This document shows, piece after piece, positions 25,162-33,572 of a stretch of 64,000 nt of DNA (its first letter is position 1; every line of letters starts with the position of its first letter). The notes beneath the pieces are model-generated. The model was not told where the DNA came from, did not search any database, and saw only the letters and a list, made by a program, of their open reading frames with translations. The position numbers and the translations under genes were made by a program. Origin of the DNA: Xenorhabdus nematophila ATCC 19061 (GTDB lineage: Bacteria > Pseudomonadota > Gammaproteobacteria > Enterobacterales > Enterobacteriaceae); assembly GCF_000252955.1 (NCBI RefSeq), contig NC_014228.1:3387232-3451231 (forward strand), in the 5' to 3' direction.

Positions 25162-26373
25162 ATGATAACCCTGTCAGCAGACAGTTTAATTGCCCACACC
25201 ATGGCCAAAATGAAAAGCCGTCTGGCACAACGCACCGGCGATGACGTTTCACAGCTGCGCAGTGGTCTGCTGTTTATGGGGAATATTCAGGATGCCTATC
25301 CCCGTCGCCTGTTACTGGATGATCGTCTGTCACCGCTGGATAAAACGGGCTGGATGATGATCCGTTTGTATGCGCAACAAAATGAAGGGGCGGTTTTCCC
25401 CAGCTACGATGAATTGCAGGTGCTGCTGGCTTCACCCTATAAAGGCAAAGCGTCGCGTGAAACCGTCAGCCGGGTATTACTGATGCTGCGAATAACCGGC
25501 TGGCTGAGTTTATGCAAGCGTATCCGCGATGAGCACGGGCGGGTGCGGGGCAATATCTATGCGCAACACGATGAACCGCTGACCTGCCGTGATGCCGAGA
25601 TTCTCGACCCTCACTGGCTGGATACCGTGGCAGAAGCCTGTCGCAGCAAAAACCGCACTATCAGCCAGACGGCCTGGTCGGTGCTGGCTGACATTAAGGA
25701 AGATCCGATGATGCGCCATCGTCATAGTCATATCAGCTTACTGGAGGCGCGGTTGAATGCCGTGCAGACGCCACAGCAAAGGGTCATGAGGCAGGCCCTT
25801 CAACAAGCAAAACAGCACACCGAACCCAGAGAAATGACACCGGATTCGGAAACCGAACTGAGACAAAAAGAGGGGCAGACTAAGCGGAATTCGGTATCCG
25901 AACTCAGTATAAAATCATCAGGTTACAGTGATTCCGTTAAACCGAACCGTTATGTACGTTCTTTTACACAGAATGTGAATAAAAAAACATACGTAAATCC
26001 ACCCTCCGCTATTTTTCTGCCAGAAGGGCTTTGCCGACAACTGGAGCCGGAAGATGTGACCATGCTGACCGGTCAATTACAGGCACTGCCCGCTGAACAG
26101 GCACAAACCGTATTGGGCTGTCTGGACAAAGCGCTGCGCGCAGGCAAAATCGGCAATCCGGTCGGCTGGCTGCTGGCGATGATGAAACGGGCACGGGAGG
26201 GAAAACTGTATGCACAAGCTGAACCCCCTATTGCGACGCCTGACCCTGCAAAAACGCAGGCTGAGTTCATCCGGGAAACTGAATGTCCGGTTTTACCTTC
26301 CTCACAAGCTCATGTGCGCAATGTCGTGAAAGATATCCGTCAGCGACTGACGCTGGCGAGGTATCAACAATAA
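25162..26373 (+). CDS. STY4528-type pathogenicity-island replication protein
   Basis: A 403-residue protein of the STY4528 family, named for the SPI-7 gene. It shows the N-terminal MKSRLAQRTGDDVSQLRSGL segment, a central winged-HTH-like block (DKTGWMMIRLYAQQNEGAVF, YKGKASRETVSRVLLMLRIT), and a C-terminal helical part with PVGWLLAMMKRAREGKLYA. Family naming implies a role in element replication. GAGAAGG precedes ATG 25162. The intergenic region that follows carries repeated palindromes that could be its target. Confidence 0.8.
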   Translation: MITLSADSLIAHTMAKMKSRLAQRTGDDVSQLRSGLLFMGNIQDAYPRRLLLDDRLSPLDKTGWMMIRLYAQQNEGAVFPSYDELQVLLASPYKGKASRETVSRVLLMLRITGWLSLCKRIRDEHGRVRGNIYAQHDEPLTCRDAEILDPHWLDTVAEACRSKNRTISQTAWSVLADIKEDPMMRHRHSHISLLEARLNAVQTPQQRVMRQALQQAKQHTEPREMTPDSETELRQKEGQTKRNSVSELSIKSSGYSDSVKPNRYVRSFTQNVNKKTYVNPPSAIFLPEGLCRQLEPEDVTMLTGQLQALPAEQAQTVLGCLDKALRAGKIGNPVGWLLAMMKRAREGKLYAQAEPPIATPDPAKTQAEFIRETECPVLPSSQAHVRNVVKDIRQRLTLARYQQ

Positions 26374-26384
26374 CAGCATTGATT

Positions 26385-26690
26385 AAAAAACATACTTTGT
26401 TGGCACTGCCAACAAAGTTCAAAAAATACACAGCATTGAGCATCCCAATACTGAATAAAAATGAGGTGCTACAGTAAAAATTTTAACTATTTCTTTATCG
26501 GCATCAGGAAATGACATTCACCCTCTGGTTCGATAAGTGAGGCTATTGCCTGTTTTTCAGGTTCATGTGAATAGCATGGGGAATAAGTTGATTGTTCATT
26601 GAATCCGGGAAAAGTCCCTCAAGGCTAATGCTGTATAAAAAACACACTTTGTTAGCACTGCCAACAAAGTTCAAAAAATAAACAGCGACG
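26385..26690. repeat. Pair of ~50-bp direct repeats with an embedded palindrome
   Basis: The region 26374-26841 has no gene. Two repeats of the pattern AAAAAACAyACTTTGTTrGCA... occur at 26385-26434 and 26637-26687, both containing CTTTGTTrGCA-C-TGCCAACAAAG (26395-26417 and 26647-26669), an 11-bp inverted repeat, perfect in the first copy. Both are followed by TTCAAAAAATA and CAGC. They flank about 220 bp of A/T-rich DNA between a replication-protein gene and the PFL_4669-like gene. They may be an origin, an operator pair or weak terminators. Confidence 0.5.
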
Positions 26691-26841
26691 TGCTGCCAAC
26701 ACCATCTAAAAATCACTCTTTTAGCAATGAATAAAATTTATTCTTTTTCCTTTTTCCCATAACTGGTTATTGATTGAGTTACCGAAGCCTTTCCCCTGAT
26801 AGTCCCACAGACATAAACCGACCAAACAGGAGTTGCTCTTT

Positions 26842-27567
26842 ATGTCTGAACCTGATGAAAAAACCGCACCGTCGCCACCCCGTCGTGTCGGTGCACTGAA
26901 ATCCGCATTAACCATTGAACTGCACACCCACTACGCGATCCGCCTCTGGGAAGGCCGTAAAAAAGAAGACCTCACCGGCCGTCGTCAATACCCGGACATT
27001 ATCGGCATGCCGCAGGTGATTAAACGCGCCGGCACCATCAGCGTGGATGCCGCTGCCGATAACCCGTATGCCGACAGCTGGCTGCTTAAACTGGAACAGG
27101 CATTGGTGACGGCATCGGCCAGTCTTCAGCAGAGTATTGCCACCTTGCAGGAGATCCTGAATGCCCTGCCGGCGCAGATTACGTTATCCTCCGTCTCTTC
27201 CGTCGAACCGCTGAATATCGGCGTCTACAGCCATTCTCCGCTGGGTTACCGCTGTGTCTGGCTGCTGGTCGGTTATGATCAGCTGGCGATGAAAACCTTT
27301 CTGGCCTTTCATTACGGTTTTATTTCCCGCTCAGAGCGGGATACGTTGCTGCATAACGGCAGCCGGGTGATCCGCCAGATTTATGGTCTGGTGCGCTCTT
27401 ATCGTCCCCTGAAGGTGACCCGCGCGGATATTGAGGAAAAAACGCCGGCCGGCCTTGACGCCATTAAATGGCTGGGCGAACCGGATCCCGATATTTTGTC
27501 GGGCCGGTTGCGTTCTGATTTTTCACCCCCCCTGCGCATTGTTGCTCAGGATGACAGGAGGGGGTGA
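26842..27567 (+). CDS. PFL_4669 (TIGR03761) family ICE protein
   Basis: A 241-residue protein of the TIGR03761 family: LKSALTIELHTHYAIRLWEG and RKKEDLTGRRQYPDIIGMPQ near the N-terminus, then VYSHSPLGYRCVWLLVGYDQ and the ending RADIEEKTPAGLDAIKWLGE. It is a conserved core gene preceding topB in this ICE family with no proven activity. The start is ATG 26842, after AGGAG. It is adjacent to topB (1 bp between stop and start). Confidence 0.85.
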   Translation: MSEPDEKTAPSPPRRVGALKSALTIELHTHYAIRLWEGRKKEDLTGRRQYPDIIGMPQVIKRAGTISVDAAADNPYADSWLLKLEQALVTASASLQQSIATLQEILNALPAQITLSSVSSVEPLNIGVYSHSPLGYRCVWLLVGYDQLAMKTFLAFHYGFISRSERDTLLHNGSRVIRQIYGLVRSYRPLKVTRADIEEKTPAGLDAIKWLGEPDPDILSGRLRSDFSPPLRIVAQDDRRG

Positions 27568-27568
27568 T

Positions 27569-29563
27569 ATGCCACTTTATTTATGTGAAAAACCCTCTCA
27601 GGCCAGAGATATCGCCCGGGTACTGGGCGTGAAGCAGCGTGGACAGGGCTATCTCTTTGGCGGCAGTATTACTGTCACCTGGGCTATCGGGCATTTGCTG
27701 GAAATGGCTGCACCCGAACACTATGGCGAACAATTCGGCCCGCCGTGGCGCATGGAACCCCTGCCGGTGCTGCCTGCACAGTGGCAATGGACGGTGAAGA
27801 AAGAGACCGCCGATCAGTTTGCGGTGATCAGACAATTACTGAAACAGGCTGACGAAGTGATTATCGCCACCGATGCTGACCGTGAAGGGGAAGTGATTGC
27901 CCGGGAACTGCTGGAGTATTGCCGTTTCACCGGTCCCGTCAGACGGCTGTGGCTGTCTGCGCTGGATGAAACCAGTATCCGGCAGGCACTGGCCGCGATA
28001 TTACCGGGGGAGCAAACCGAGTCGCTCTGGCAGGCCGGACTGGGGCGGGCACGGGCGGACTGGCTGACGGGAATAAACCTGACCCGTCTGTACACCCTGA
28101 AAGCGCAGGAGCAGGGATTTGGTGAAGTGTTGTCCATCGGGCGGGTACAAACGCCGACACTGGCACTGGTCGTGAACCGCGACAACGATATTGCCCGGTT
28201 TGAGCAAAAACCCTACTGGCAGGTGATGGCCACATTGCAAAAAGATGACATTAGCTTTCGGGCTAAATGGCTGCCTGCGCCCGACGATGGCGATGAAGAA
28301 AAACGCTGCATCCGGGAGGATATCGCGCAGCGTGTGGTTCAGCGTTGTCAGCAGGCACAAGATGCTGTGGTGACTGAACTCACGCAGAAACGGGAGAAAA
28401 CCCCGCCGCCGCTCTGTTTTGATTTGGGCACACTTCAGCAGGTGGCTTCCCGTCAGTGGGGAATGGGGGCCGGTCAGGTACTGACGATTGCCCAGTCGTT
28501 GTATGAAACCCATAAAGCGACCACCTACCCGCGCACGGATTGCGGTTATCTGCCGGTTTCGATGCGGGAGAACATTCCGGCCGTGTTCACCGCGCTGACC
28601 CGCACCGACCCCGCGATGAGTGCCATTATCAGCCAGCTGGATGCCAGCGCTTTTTCCCGTGTCTGGAATGACAGCCAGATCACGGCACACCCTGCCATTA
28701 TTCCGACCCGCCACACTTTTGATATGACGAAACTGACCGCGGATGAATTAAAGGTCTATCAGTTGATCCGCCACTATTATCTGGCGCAGTTTCTGCCTGC
28801 TCAGGAAACGGATGTGACTGATGTGACATTCACTATCGGCGGGCAGGTATTTCAGGCGAAAGGGCGGGTCAGTGTGGTCACGGGCTGGAAGGCACTGTTT
28901 GCCGATGAAAAACAGGCGCAGGAGCAGGAAGACAATACCGCGCTGCCTGCACTGAAAAAAGAGGAAATCAGCCCGGTACTCCGTGCAGAAATACAGCCCC
29001 GGCAAACCCGGCCGCCTGCGCCTTTTACCGAAGGTACGCTGATTGCCGCCATGAAAAATGCGGCGGCGTTTATCCATGATCCACAGCTTAAAAAAGTGCT
29101 GCGGGAAAGTGCCGGTCTGGGCACGGAGGCCACCCGGGCCGGTATCATTGAAGCCCTGTTTAAACGCCGGTTACTGGCGCGAAAAAAGAAAAACCTGCAT
29201 GCAACGCAGCTGGCGCAGGAGCTGATAGCCGGGCTGCCGGATGTCCTGACCCATCCGGGCATGACGGCACTCTGGGAACAGTCACTGGACGACATTGCCC
29301 GGGGCCGGACCACACTGGATGGCTTTATGCAGAAACAGGCACAGTGGCTGGCGCATTTAGTGGAAAAGGGCAAAACACAGCCGATCCGGTTTACCCTGCC
29401 GAAAACCCCGGCGTGCCCGCGCTGTGGCGGCCCGATGCAAAAACGGGCGGGAAAAACAACCCCGTTCTGGGGCTGCACCCGCTATCCGGCATGCAAAGGG
29501 ATGCTGAACGCTAACGCGGTGATCGGCTCCCGAAAAACCCGGCGGGGAAATTCGCCGGACTGA
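27569..29563 (+). CDS. topB: DNA topoisomerase III (TopB/TraE type)
   Basis: A 664-residue type IA topoisomerase. TOPRIM motifs appear as LYLCEKPSQARDIARVLG at the N-terminus and DEVIIATDADREGEVIAREL near residue 95; the active-site Tyr lies in THKATTYPRTDCGYLP (about 319); a zinc-binding tail CPRCGG...GCTRYPACKG (about 615-645) ends the protein. It relaxes and decatenates DNA, presumably during ICE replication or transfer. GGAGGGGGTGAT precedes ATG 27569; longer in-frame readings overlap the previous gene. Confidence 0.93.
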   Translation: MPLYLCEKPSQARDIARVLGVKQRGQGYLFGGSITVTWAIGHLLEMAAPEHYGEQFGPPWRMEPLPVLPAQWQWTVKKETADQFAVIRQLLKQADEVIIATDADREGEVIARELLEYCRFTGPVRRLWLSALDETSIRQALAAILPGEQTESLWQAGLGRARADWLTGINLTRLYTLKAQEQGFGEVLSIGRVQTPTLALVVNRDNDIARFEQKPYWQVMATLQKDDISFRAKWLPAPDDGDEEKRCIREDIAQRVVQRCQQAQDAVVTELTQKREKTPPPLCFDLGTLQQVASRQWGMGAGQVLTIAQSLYETHKATTYPRTDCGYLPVSMRENIPAVFTALTRTDPAMSAIISQLDASAFSRVWNDSQITAHPAIIPTRHTFDMTKLTADELKVYQLIRHYYLAQFLPAQETDVTDVTFTIGGQVFQAKGRVSVVTGWKALFADEKQAQEQEDNTALPALKKEEISPVLRAEIQPRQTRPPAPFTEGTLIAAMKNAAAFIHDPQLKKVLRESAGLGTEATRAGIIEALFKRRLLARKKKNLHATQLAQELIAGLPDVLTHPGMTALWEQSLDDIARGRTTLDGFMQKQAQWLAHLVEKGKTQPIRFTLPKTPACPRCGGPMQKRAGKTTPFWGCTRYPACKGMLNANAVIGSRKTRRGNSPD

Positions 29564-29627
29564 AAATGGGATTAAGGATTGACCGCACGGACTGATGCTT
29601 TAAAAATCATGCTGTTTTAGCCGAAAA

Positions 29628-29707
29628 CTCCCGTAGCCTGAAAGGGAGCGCATGATTGCGGTACATCTGCCCACCTTTGAAAGCAGATATTGTCAGTCCA
29701 GTGGCAG
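29628..29707 (+). repeat. Multi-hairpin repeat, copy 3
   Basis: Third copy of the element at 195-320: CTCCC/GGGAG (29628-29648), ATCTGC/GCAGAT (29665-29688) and TGTCA/TGGCA (29691-29706, with one G-U). The GATCC hairpin is missing. It is upstream of the STY4534/SSB genes, with an ERIC-like repeat in between. Confidence 0.55.
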
Positions 29708-29751
29708 TGAAGGTTTTTTATTCTTTATCAGCATGTCAGCAACGTATATAC

Positions 29752-29937
29752 ACTTCGTCTTTCAAACTGCCTCTTTGTTGGCTGCGCTCGCTCACCCCGG
29801 TCACATAGTTATCTATGCTCCCGGGGATTATGAAAGGCTCCTGCCTTTCACCGGAGGTCAGCCTTTGGCTGGGCAAATTCGTTTCCGACGAATTTGTCAT
29901 TCCCTTGTCGCCGCGATGCAACCTGAAATCCATTGTG
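29752..29937 (+). repeat. ERIC-like palindromic repeat with extra inner hairpins
   Basis: Outer ends CTTTCAAACTGCCTCTTTGT and GCCGCGATGCAACCTGAAAT match those of the shorter element at 40313-40436; CCCCGG...CCGGGG with ACATAGTTATCTATG lies inside. This copy also holds three added hairpins: GAAAGGCTCCTGCCTTTC, CAGCCTTTGGCTG and CAAATTCGTTTCCGACGAATTTG shortened here to its arms. Non-coding; the rest of 29564-30031 has no gene. Confidence 0.55.
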
Positions 29938-30031
29938 TAGTCGTCTGACACCCGGCGGGAAAAATCATTCCCGTCAGGGGACAGGATTTTCTCCGTCATC
30001 GCTTATTTTTTACCTCCATGGAGAACATCGA

Positions 30032-30496
30032 ATGTCTGAGAACACCGCATCCTTAACCAAAAACGACTATTTCAACCTCAATATTAAAGGACTGGGCTAT
30101 CTGAATAACATCCGCCATGTCAGCACTGCCAGCGGAACGTTCCTGAGCTGTGTGATCAATGCGCTGAACGGACCCGGTGATAATCCGGTTTATGTGCGTT
30201 TTGATATCACCGTGGTTGGCAAGGAAGCGACCAGTCTGGTCGGCCGTTGCCAGAAGGCGGTAGATGAGGATAAAAAAGTGTTGCTGGGCTTCACGCTAAG
30301 CAATCCCTCGACTGATATCTTTACCCTGAAACGCGGTGACCATGCCGGTGAACAGCGCGTCAGCCTGAAAGCCCGTCTGATCAAAGTCGACTGGATTAAA
30401 ATCGGTCAGGAGAAAGTGTATCAGGCCGAGCAATCCGACTCGATGCCGCCTCAGAACGGCATCACGCAAAAAGAATATGCAGAGAACTCTTTCTGA
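30032..30496 (+). CDS. STY4534-type ICE replication protein (DUF3577)
   Basis: A 154-residue protein of the DUF3577/STY4534 family: NDYFNLNIKGLGYLNNIRHV, FLSCVINALNGPGDNPVYVR and FDITVVGKEATSLVGRCQKA, an OB-fold-like arrangement resembling single-strand DNA binding proteins. Family members accompany ssb in SPI-7-type ICEs. The start at ATG 30032 follows CATGGAGAACATCGA. A hairpin follows the stop. Confidence 0.8.
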   Translation: MSENTASLTKNDYFNLNIKGLGYLNNIRHVSTASGTFLSCVINALNGPGDNPVYVRFDITVVGKEATSLVGRCQKAVDEDKKVLLGFTLSNPSTDIFTLKRGDHAGEQRVSLKARLIKVDWIKIGQEKVYQAEQSDSMPPQNGITQKEYAENSF

Positions 30497-30508
30497 TATT
30501 CCGCTGAG

Positions 30509-30540
30509 CTGCCCTGAACGTTCAGGGCAGGTCTTTATTA
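30509..30540 (+). terminator. Possible terminator
   Basis: CTGCCCTGAA/TTCAGGGCAG perfect 10-bp stem with a 2-base loop, then GTCTTTATT; the T tract is weak, so attenuation rather than full termination is likely. Confidence 0.45.
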
Positions 30541-30566
30541 ATGACCAAAAATAAAAGGATATCGTG

Positions 30567-30776
30567 ATGAATGCTGCACCGATTGGGTTTCTGGCTCTGC
30601 AATATTGCCATAAACAACTGCCGTTAATCGTTTTGCGCCGCCGTGCGGGGTTTTATATCGGCACGATAGATGAAGGTATTCCCTGCTCTCGTGAATCCGT
30701 GGAGTATTTTGCCCGGCGTGAGCAGGCGGAATTTGCCCTGAAACAGGGGCAATGGACACAACGTCACCCCCGATAA
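30567..30776 (+). CDS. Small conserved ICE protein
   Basis: A 69-residue protein ([20 protein letters not shown] ... [19 protein letters not shown]) between the STY4534-like gene and ssb. AAGGATATCGTG precedes ATG 30567. No recognised domain; conserved placement and good Shine-Dalgarno support it being real. Confidence 0.55.
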   Translation: MNAAPIGFLALQYCHKQLPLIVLRRRAGFYIGTIDEGIPCSRESVEYFARREQAEFALKQGQWTQRHPR

Positions 30777-30790
30777 CAGGAGAAAACAAG

Positions 30791-31303
30791 ATGTCTTCAC
30801 GCGGTGTGAACAAAGTCATTTTACTGGGATATCTGGGGCAGGATCCGGAGATCCGCTACCTGCCGACAGGGGGTACAGTGGCAACACTTTCACTGGCTAC
30901 GTCAGAAAACTGGAAGGATAAACAAACCGGTGAACTGCGGGAAAAAACCGAATGGCACCGGGTGGTAATCTTCGGCAAGTTAGCAGAAATTGCCGAGGAA
31001 TATTTGCAGAAAGGGACTCAGGTTTACATTGAAGGGCAACTGCAAACGCGTAAATGGCAGGATAATCAGGGCCAGGATCGCTATTCAACGGAAGTGGTGG
31101 TAAATGTGAATGGGTCGATGCAGATGCTGGGAAGTCGTGGGGATTCGAAGAGTATGGCACCTCAACAGGCAGGGCATAAGCCAGCACAAAAGCAGCCACT
31201 GCCTAAATCCTCTAATCAGGAAAGAAAAAACACGCAGCCGGTACAGGTTTCAGTTTTACCGGAAGAGGATGAAACCGACTGGGATTCGGCGATCCCGTTC
31301 TGA
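30791..31303 (+). CDS. ssb: Single-stranded DNA-binding protein
   Basis: A 170-residue SSB: the OB fold (residues 5-110) with [40 protein letters not shown] and [14 protein letters not shown]; then a Gln/Pro-rich linker and the acidic tip WDSAIPF (consensus DDDIPF) that recruits partner proteins. The ICE-encoded SSB coats the transferred strand. Preceded by AGGAGAAAACAAG. A good terminator follows. Confidence 0.93.
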   Translation: MSSRGVNKVILLGYLGQDPEIRYLPTGGTVATLSLATSENWKDKQTGELREKTEWHRVVIFGKLAEIAEEYLQKGTQVYIEGQLQTRKWQDNQGQDRYSTEVVVNVNGSMQMLGSRGDSKSMAPQQAGHKPAQKQPLPKSSNQERKNTQPVQVSVLPEEDETDWDSAIPF

Positions 31304-31328
31304 GTGGGGTTTTTATCATTAACGTATA

Positions 31329-31361
31329 GCCCTGTGAAAACAGGGCCTGTTTCTATTTTTT
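31329..31361 (+). terminator. Rho-independent terminator of ssb
   Basis: GCCCTG/CAGGGC stem with TGAAAA loop followed by CTGTTTCTATTTTTT; convergent with the DUF4276 gene end at 31353. Confidence 0.75.
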
Positions 31362-32024
31362 CGGAGCAAATTGAATACGTGCTATCAAATTAGTCAGCAT
31401 TTCTAACCACTGATTAAAATGCGGGCATTGAGAGCGAATGGTATCTAAACCTATATCACCGGCAATCAGTGGGCCATGCAAGGTTTTATGATAATGAGGG
31501 ATGATGGCTAGAATCCGCTTGGATGGCGCCGTTTGCGGGCTATTATTAATATCCTCCGGGGTAGCAAATTCACTTCTGATGGCTTGTAGTGCAGCAATGG
31601 GGGCGCTGTCATCAAGCCAGTCTGCAAATTTTTCGGGTTGGCAAAATAGCAGCGCTTCAAATTCATGTAATAACAGATGGGGAATAAAATTGGCCTGCCC
31701 AATATCATCAGCAAAAGCCTGCTCCAGCTTCACTACCCGTTCGCTGGCAGCATTATCCCGTTGTTTGTTGTAATCGGGGAAATCAGTCGGCAGGCCATAG
31801 TAGTCGATGAGCGTGGTGACGAACGCACCGGGATCTTGCCGGCACAAGCGGGTAATCTGGTGTTTTACTTTGCCATAACTTGTGATCCCGCCTTTTTGGC
31901 TGGCACTCGTCTGAGCCAATATAGGGGACAGGTAGATTTGCTGTGCAGAAAAATAAGGTGCCAGCACATCCCGCACGAAAGTTTCTTCTGTCTGCCCTTC
32001 GACAAAAACATTGATGCGGATCAT
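31353..32024 (-). CDS. DUF4276 family TOPRIM-like protein, cassette C
   Basis: A 223-residue homologue of the protein at 17168-17848. It shares NVFVEGQTEETFVRDVLAPY (TOPRIM-like Glu motif, residues 4-23), FVTTLIDYYGLPTDFPDY, FIPHLLLHEFEALLF and the INNSPQTAPSKRIL block. ATG 32024 overlaps the ATPase stop (ATGA), so the two are co-translated. A nuclease role in a defence pair is plausible but inferred. A longer reading of the frame into the ATPase gene is rejected because of the ATGA junction. Confidence 0.78.
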   Translation of the reverse strand: MIRINVFVEGQTEETFVRDVLAPYFSAQQIYLSPILAQTSASQKGGITSYGKVKHQITRLCRQDPGAFVTTLIDYYGLPTDFPDYNKQRDNAASERVVKLEQAFADDIGQANFIPHLLLHEFEALLFCQPEKFADWLDDSAPIAALQAIRSEFATPEDINNSPQTAPSKRILAIIPHYHKTLHGPLIAGDIGLDTIRSQCPHFNQWLEMLTNLIARIQFAPKK

Positions 32025-33112
32025 CGTTGTGGTCTCCCGCCGAGTAAGTTTTTCTTCCATAATTCCCCGAGGCTATAGTCTTCAAGCCATTCAGAAAGCA
32101 TTTCATGATTCAGGCGTTTAAAAGTGGAGGCGCCTTGTTGCTTGTCGACAACAATCAGATCGTCAGCATCAAATTGGTTAACCAGTTCGACCGACTGGGT
32201 AGAAATAATAATTTGATGTTTATTGCTGGCATTTTTGATCAAACCTGCCAGTACGTTAATGGCATAGGGATGGAGTCCGAGTTCAGGTTCATCAATAATA
32301 ATTGAGCCGGGCATATAATTTTCGGGTTGCAGCAATACGGTAGCCAATAAAATAAAGCGCAGAGTGCCATCAGATAGTTCACTGGCTTTAAAAGGAATGT
32401 CCTGCTCTTTTTCTGTCCATTCGAGTTGAATGTAATCGGCATTATCCGGAGTGGATCGCAGGTAAAAATCACCAAAAAACGGTGCAACCATCTGAATGGT
32501 TTTGATAATGCGCCTGTAATGCTGCGGATGATGTTTTTGCAGGCGATACAGAAATGCCGCTAAATTGGCACCATCCTCCCGCAGATAATCATTGTCATTA
32601 ATACGATGAGTTTGTTTAACTCTGGCACTGTCACTCGTATCATGAAAATGGTACACCCGCCAACGGAGCATGGCAGGTAAGGTATCATCGTTGATGCCTG
32701 TGTGATGTTTATCGACCTGAGATTCAAAATGACCCGAGCCGATATCATAATCACCGCTGATATCCCCAAAAAGTGATTCATGCCGGAACATCATACGATT
32801 GTCATTGGTGGATTCCAGTTCAAATTTATAGCCATTGTGACCAAAATAAAGTTCAGAACTCATATATTCGGTTTTCTTACGGCTAAAATGCAGCAATGTA
32901 TCAGGGCCGCCCATTTTGCCAACAAGAGACTGTAGACGATGATCAAGTACGGTGGCAATGAGGCGAAAGAAACTGATAAAATTTGATTTTCCAGCACCAT
33001 TGGCTCCAATGAGTACATTCAGGCATCCCATCGGTAAATCACATTCCGCAATAGATTTGTAGCCTGTTATCTTAATCCGGCTTAAATGGTCATTATTGGT
33101 TACTGGTTTCAT
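32021..33112 (-). CDS. AAA/ABC-type ATPase (OLD/RecF-like), cassette C
   Basis: A 363-residue homologue of the ATPase at 16069-17175: IKITGYKSIAECDLP opening, Walker A GANGAGKSNF (about residue 36), LSDGTLRFI signature (about 246), Walker B SIIIDEPELGLHP (about 268) and IIISTQSVELVNQF. The ends are similar too (EWLEDYSLGELWKKN versus QWLENYSLGELWAKN). It is divergent from nlp copy C and its structured leader, exactly as in cassette B. The ATPase probably senses or loads DNA/RNA for the DUF4276 protein. The promoter lies within 33113-33300 but is not clear. Confidence 0.8.
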   Translation of the reverse strand: MKPVTNNDHLSRIKITGYKSIAECDLPMGCLNVLIGANGAGKSNFISFFRLIATVLDHRLQSLVGKMGGPDTLLHFSRKKTEYMSSELYFGHNGYKFELESTNDNRMMFRHESLFGDISGDYDIGSGHFESQVDKHHTGINDDTLPAMLRWRVYHFHDTSDSARVKQTHRINDNDYLREDGANLAAFLYRLQKHHPQHYRRIIKTIQMVAPFFGDFYLRSTPDNADYIQLEWTEKEQDIPFKASELSDGTLRFILLATVLLQPENYMPGSIIIDEPELGLHPYAINVLAGLIKNASNKHQIIISTQSVELVNQFDADDLIVVDKQQGASTFKRLNHEMLSEWLEDYSLGELWKKNLLGGRPQR

Positions 33113-33327
33113 AATATTGCCTTTTCAGCATTATGCGATTCAAGTTTGCCTTATTATACACTTTTCTGACTGCGGCTTAATGGGTATAATCGTGGTCAAG
33201 TACACCTGCCACGCTGAATCTTTCATTGAGAGAATGCGCAAATAGGCAGGTTTTTTTATGTGTTAAATTGATATGGAAGGCATAATCCAACAATTTTATT
33301 AACTTGTTAAACTTACTCATTCGATTA

Positions 33328-33356
33328 TTGAATTAGATAACGCAATTCGTTAAAGT
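33328..33356 (+). promoter_or_regulatory. Conserved promoter of nlp leader, copy C
   Basis: TTGAAT (33328-33333), 17-bp spacer, TAAAGT (33351-33356); +1 is expected immediately before the first leader hairpin at 33364. Same motif and spacing in copies A and B. Confidence 0.6.
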
Positions 33357-33359
33357 AAA

Positions 33360-33540
33360 AAAGCTATCAGCAAAATCTGATAGTGAGGAATCTCAGGCCT
33401 CGTAAGATCAACCCACTGGTAGGATGTTTCTGCCAGTGTGTCTGCACTCGCCTCTTCAATGGCGGTTCAGGCAGGGGAGGCTTCCGCCTCGCCGGATTGG
33501 TTGATCTCCGGTACCTGAGAATCCCTGTTTTGAATCGCCA
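33360..33540 (+). ncRNA. Structured, pseudoknotted leader RNA of nlp, copy C
   Basis: In 5'-3' order: hairpin CTATCAG (33364-33370)/CTGATAG (33377-33383); helix 2 GGAATCTCAGG (33387-33397) with CCTGAGAATCC (33514-33524), one internal mismatch; helix 3 GATCAACC (33406-33413) with GGTTGATC (33499-33506); hairpin CACTGGTAG (33414-33422)/CTGCCAGTG (33430-33438); helix 1 GGCGGTTCA (33461-33469) with TGAATCGCC (33531-33539); hairpin GAGGC-TTCC-GCCTC (33477-33490). Helix 1 crosses helices 2 and 3 (pseudoknot). It is followed 33 bp later by nlp. Not a family I can name; it may be an autoregulatory leader or a functional RNA partner of Nlp or the ATPase. Confidence 0.7.
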
Positions 33541-33572
33541 CCATTCAATAATCAAAAGAAGGGGAAGCAGGT

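Noticed and set aside
26385..26690. CRISPR array
   Set aside because: Only two repeats about 250 bp apart, with palindromes and no regular spacers.
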